This document shows positions 5,937-8,129 of a stretch of DNA of 8,129 nt, piece after piece. The notes under the pieces are model-generated. The model searched no databases. It was not told the DNA's origin and was given only the letters and a program-made list of their open reading frames with translations. How positions within the stretch are numbered: the stretch's first letter is position 1; every line of letters begins with the position of its first letter. This stretch comes from Pseudomonas sp. UBA5782 (GTDB taxonomy: Bacteria > Pseudomonadota > Gammaproteobacteria > Pseudomonadales > Pseudomonadaceae), in the NCBI GenBank assembly GCA_002418465.1, contig DIEE01000033.1:1-8129 (forward strand), in the 5' to 3' direction. Position numbers and translations under genes: made by a program.

Positions 5937-6824
5937 TCAGTACCAGCGCTTTTCCCCTTCGGGACGTTTCTTGAAGCGCTTCATCGTCCACATGTACTGG
6001 CTCGGGTAGGCGCGCACGTAGTTGCCGATGGCTTCGCTCATCGAGGCCACCGCCGCCTCGGCATCCTCGCCGTACATCGCCTCGGGCGCTGCCTCGATGA
6101 TCACCCGGTAGCCGGAACCGTCAGGCAGGCGCAGCGCATGAAGGAACACGCCCTGCGACTTGGCGTGGTCGAGCATGCCGGGGACGAACTTGCTGGTCAG
6201 CGCCTGGGTGCCGAGGAACGGCACGAAGAAACCGGCGGAAAGCGACGGCTCGGGGTCGGCCGGAATGCCCACGGCGCCGCCGCGGCGGACTTCCTTGATC
6301 ACGCTGAGAATGCCCTCGCGGGTGGATGGCGCGACGCGGTTGCCCATCTGCACGCGCTGCTTCTGCAGCAGGTCGTCGACCGCCTTGAGCTTGGGCGGGC
6401 GGTAGAAGATGATCGGTTTGCACTGCGCGCAATAGAAGTGGTTGAGCACTTCCCAGTTGCCCAGGTGGCTGGTGATGCCGACCACGCCCTTGCCCGAGGC
6501 GAGCGCCTGCTGCAGCACCTCGAGGCCTTCGACCTCACGCACCAGCGCCAGCGATTTCCTTGCCGGCCAGATCCACGCGCAGGCGCTTTCGGTGAGGGTC
6601 TTGCCGATGTCGATCAGGCTCCGGCGCAGGAGTTTCTCCAGCGCCGCGGCGTCCAGTTCGGGGAAGCACTTGCTCAGGTTGACCCGCGCCACCTCGCGCG
6701 TGTCGGTCGGCAGACGCCACATCAGCCAGCCGATGAACGCACCTAGCTCCTGCACCACGCGCCAGGGCAACAGGGCGAACAGGCGCAGAAAGCCGACGAC
6801 CAGGGCGCCTTTGAGCTTCTCCAC
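5937..6824 (-). CDS. LpxL/HtrB-family lipid A lauroyl-type acyltransferase
   Basis: This 295-residue protein belongs to the LpxL/LpxM (HtrB) family, which adds a secondary acyl chain to lipid A from acyl-ACP at the cytoplasmic face of the inner membrane. Visible features are the N-terminal hydrophobic stretch (residues ~7-36, VVGFLRLFALLPW...FIGWLMW), the catalytic HX4E motif H120-LGNW-E125 in ITSHLGNWEVL, the YRPPK segment (141-145), GIPADPEPS around D190 where relatives have a PDQ/PDHD-type motif, and a C-terminal QYMWTMKRFKKRPEGE typical of the family. The length matches the family. The start is GTG at 6824 with GGAG (6834-6831) 6 nt upstream. The best match I recall is P. aeruginosa PA0011 (HtrB1), one of two lauroyl/2-hydroxylauroyl transferases; the acylated position is not readable here. 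It lies 70 nt downstream of tag but has a good promoter of its own. Confidence 0.9.
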   Translation of the reverse strand: MEKLKGALVVGFLRLFALLPWRVVQELGAFIGWLMWRLPTDTREVARVNLSKCFPELDAAALEKLLRRSLIDIGKTLTESACAWIWPARKSLALVREVEGLEVLQQALASGKGVVGITSHLGNWEVLNHFYCAQCKPIIFYRPPKLKAVDDLLQKQRVQMGNRVAPSTREGILSVIKEVRRGGAVGIPADPEPSLSAGFFVPFLGTQALTSKFVPGMLDHAKSQGVFLHALRLPDGSGYRVIIEAAPEAMYGEDAEAAVASMSEAIGNYVRAYPSQYMWTMKRFKKRPEGEKRWY

Positions 6825-6852
6825 GAGGGACTCCGATTTTCAAAAGGCACGC

Positions 6853-6881
6853 ATTGTACTCCGCTTGATCGCGCCTTTCAG
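6853..6881 (-). promoter_or_regulatory. putative sigma-70 promoter of the lipid A acyltransferase gene
   Basis: On the minus strand CTGAAA (6881-6876, 4 of 6 consensus matches) and TACAAT (6858-6853) are separated by 17 bp. The predicted RNA start near 6846 leaves a leader of about 22 nt that contains the GGAG ribosome binding site. It lies in the 70-nt gap after tag, so the acyltransferase-PilZ pair can be expressed separately from tag. Confidence 0.5.
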
Positions 6882-6894
6882 TGGCCAACCCGTA

Positions 6895-7449
6895 TCAGTT
6901 CGTTGACAGAGCGCTATGCCGTTCGCAATCGAGGGTGTGATCCATGACCATTCCGGCGGCCTGCATGTAGGCATAGCAGATGGTCGGGCCGACGAAGGTG
7001 AAACCGAGCTTTTTCAGCGCACGACTCATCGCCTCGGCTTCCGGTGTCACCGCAGGCACGTCGCCGCGCCCGCTGAAATGGTTGATCTTCGGCCGCCCGC
7101 CGACGAACGACCAGAGCAGCGTCACCGGGTCTTCCAGCTTCAGCCAGGCCTGCGCATTGCGCCGCGCAGCCTGCAGCTTGAGGCGGTTGCGGATGATCCC
7201 GGGGTCCTGCATCCGTTCCTCGATCTCGTCGTCGGTCATCCGCGCCAGGCGCTCGGCATCGAAGCCGAACAGCACCTCGCGGTAGCGCGCACGTTTCTTC
7301 AGCACGGTTATCCACGACAAGCCGGCCTGGAAGCCTTCGAGCAGCAGCATCTCGAACAGCCACTGCGGATCGTGCTGCGGCACGCCCCACTCCTCGTCGT
7401 GGTAGGCGATGTAGAGGGGATCGTCGGTGCACCAGAAGCAGCGGGGCAT
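6895..7449 (-). CDS. tag: DNA-3-methyladenine glycosylase I
   Basis: Tag excises 3-methyladenine from alkylated DNA as the first step of base-excision repair. The 184-residue protein is close to the E. coli enzyme (187). All diagnostic residues align by number with E. coli Tag: zinc ligands C4 and H17 at the N-terminus (RCFWC, YIAYHDEEWG), the base-recognition E38 and W46 in LEGFQAGLSWITVLKKR, and the C-terminal zinc ligand pair H171 and C175 in MDHTLDCERH. A helix-hairpin-helix-type core lies between. The ATG at 7449 is chosen because the protein then begins MPRCFWC as in the family and AGGA lies 7 nt upstream; an in-frame start at 7488 would add 13 unconserved residues. It is the first gene of the leftward block and divergent from glyQ, which is also the PAO1 arrangement (PA0010/PA0009, from memory). 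Nothing indicates Ada-type control. Confidence 0.96.
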   Translation of the reverse strand: MPRCFWCTDDPLYIAYHDEEWGVPQHDPQWLFEMLLLEGFQAGLSWITVLKKRARYREVLFGFDAERLARMTDDEIEERMQDPGIIRNRLKLQAARRNAQAWLKLEDPVTLLWSFVGGRPKINHFSGRGDVPAVTPEAEAMSRALKKLGFTFVGPTICYAYMQAAGMVMDHTLDCERHSALSTN

Positions 7450-7477
7450 GGGCGTTGTCCTGAAGGAAGGGATGAGC

Positions 7478-7483
7478 AATATA
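7478..7483 (-). promoter_or_regulatory. tag: possible -10 element of tag
   Basis: TATATT on the minus strand (7483-7478) is a good -10 hexamer 29 nt before the tag ATG, which would give a leader of about 22 nt. The expected -35 zone falls in a T-rich run (7501-7507 read on the minus strand) with no good TTGACA match; the T-run may act as an upstream A/T-rich element instead. Confidence 0.4.
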
Positions 7484-7581
7484 GCCAAACCACTGGTTAA
7501 AAAAACAGGTAGGAGCCCACGGCTTCCGTTTTCGCCGGCGATGCCAGCAGCGCGCGCCCTGCGGGATGCGTGCGGCTTCGG

Positions 7582-7587
7582 TATACT
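7582..7587 (+). promoter_or_regulatory. glyQ: putative -10 element of glyQ
   Basis: TATACT (7582-7587) is a near-consensus -10 box, 38 nt before the glyQ start. The hexamer 17 bp upstream (CTGCGG, 7559-7564) matches the -35 poorly. The central GTATAC is self-complementary, so the same bases also read AGTATACC on the minus strand. With the tag -10 about 100 bp to the left, the 176-nt gap is a divergent promoter region. I see no T-box-like or other leader structure. Confidence 0.5.
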
Positions 7588-7625
7588 CCCCGGTTTTTCG
7601 TCGCAGCCTCAACGGGTGATCTTTC

Positions 7626-8129
7626 TTGAGCCAGACCAAGCCCTCCGTGCGCACCTTCCAGGATCTGATCCTCGCCCTCCAGCAGTACTGGGCCGAGCAG
7701 GGCTGCGTGGTGATGCAGCCCTACGACATGGAAGTGGGCGCCGGCACCTTCCATACCGCCACCTTCCTGCGCGCCATCGGCCCGGAGACCTGGAACGCCG
7801 CCTACGTGCAGCCTTCCCGTCGCCCGGCTGACGGCCGCTACGGCGAGAACCCCAACCGCCTGCAGCACTACTATCAGTTTCAGGTGGTGCTCAAACCCAA
7901 CCCGGAAAACTTTCAGGAGCTGTACCTCGGCTCGCTGAAGCACATCGGCCTCGACCCGCTGGTGCACGACATCCGCTTCGTCGAGGACAACTGGGAATCG
8001 CCGACCCTCGGCGCCTGGGGCCTGGGTTGGGAAATCTGGCTGAACGGCATGGAAGTCACCCAGTTCACCTACTTCCAGCAGGTCGGCGGCATCGAGTGCT
8101 ACCCGGTGACCGGCGAGATCACCTACGGT
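7626..8129 (+). CDS. glyQ: glycyl-tRNA synthetase alpha subunit, 3' end missing
   Basis: GlyQ is the alpha subunit of the bacterial (alpha-beta)2 glycyl-tRNA synthetase; it carries the class II active site for glycyl-adenylate formation. The window holds the first 168 codons of a family of about 300-315 residues and is still open at the last base. Recognisable segments in order are FQDLILALQQYWAEQGC, EVGAGTFHTATFLRAIGPE, the class II motif 2 region QPSRRPADGRYGENPNR with its ATP-contacting arginines, HYYQFQVVLKP, and ESPTLGAWGLGWEIWLNGMEVTQFTYFQQVGG, all nearly invariant in this family. The start is a TTG at 7626, giving an N-terminus MSQTKPSVRTFQ as I recall for Pseudomonas GlyQ; no ATG or GTG occurs in frame nearby upstream. 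The ribosome binding site GGTGATC (7615-7621) matches the 5' part of the 16S anti-Shine-Dalgarno complement. glyS should follow beyond the window. Confidence 0.97.
   Translation, partial: MSQTKPSVRTFQDLILALQQYWAEQGCVVMQPYDMEVGAGTFHTATFLRAIGPETWNAAYVQPSRRPADGRYGENPNRLQHYYQFQVVLKPNPENFQELYLGSLKHIGLDPLVHDIRFVEDNWESPTLGAWGLGWEIWLNGMEVTQFTYFQQVGGIECYPVTGEITYG

Noticed and set aside
7497..7967. A 156-codon minus-strand frame opposite the glyQ start
   Set aside because: It is antisense to the highly conserved GlyQ sequence and has no recognisable domain.
1..8129. Defence systems, mobile elements, CRISPR arrays, tRNA or rRNA genes
   Set aside because: No transposase, integrase, direct-repeat array, tRNA cloverleaf or rRNA stretch was found on either strand; all coding space is taken by recognisable housekeeping-type genes.

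Overview
This is a GC-rich chromosomal segment that looks like Pseudomonas (or a close relative such as Azotobacter). From memory, the protein sequences and gene order match the block near the replication origin of P. aeruginosa PAO1 running from glyQ (PA0009) through tag, the HtrB1-type acyltransferase, a PilZ protein and trkA to rsmB (PA0017). The window holds nine protein genes and no tRNA, rRNA, insertion sequence, phage gene or CRISPR array. Two genes run off the ends: rsmB lacks its 5' end and glyQ its 3' end.

Layout. The left half reads rightward: rsmB (16S rRNA m5C967 methyltransferase), trkA (K+ uptake regulator, starting on a TTG inside the rsmB stop), a small TPR protein after a strong hairpin, then an acyl-CoA synthetase behind its own leader. 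A perfect 20-bp palindrome at 4791-4810 closes this block and also ends the opposing block. The middle-right part reads leftward, in transcription order tag (3-methyladenine DNA glycosylase I), a lipid A-type lauroyl acyltransferase, a PilZ-domain protein and a YhhQ-type queuosine-precursor transporter. glyQ (glycyl-tRNA synthetase alpha) leaves rightward from a divergent promoter region shared with tag. No stretch longer than 300 bases lacks a gene; the largest gaps are 7450-7625 (divergent promoters) and 2955-3117 (leader of the acyl-CoA synthetase).

The most interesting element is non-coding. The roughly 33 nt just before the yhhQ start codon on the minus strand can fold as a compact H-type pseudoknot matching the preQ1-I riboswitch layout: a 5-bp P1, the conserved ligand-contact U and C in the expected places, an A-rich third loop, and a P2 that buries the Shine-Dalgarno sequence. 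A promoter-like sequence would start the RNA just upstream of it. Together with the transporter this suggests translational repression of queuosine-precursor uptake when preQ1 is plentiful.

Functionally this is mostly housekeeping: rRNA modification, tRNA charging and tRNA-modification precursor supply, with ion homeostasis, envelope lipid A acylation, c-di-GMP sensing and DNA repair. The acyl-CoA synthetase is the likeliest lineage-specific insertion in an otherwise conserved block.
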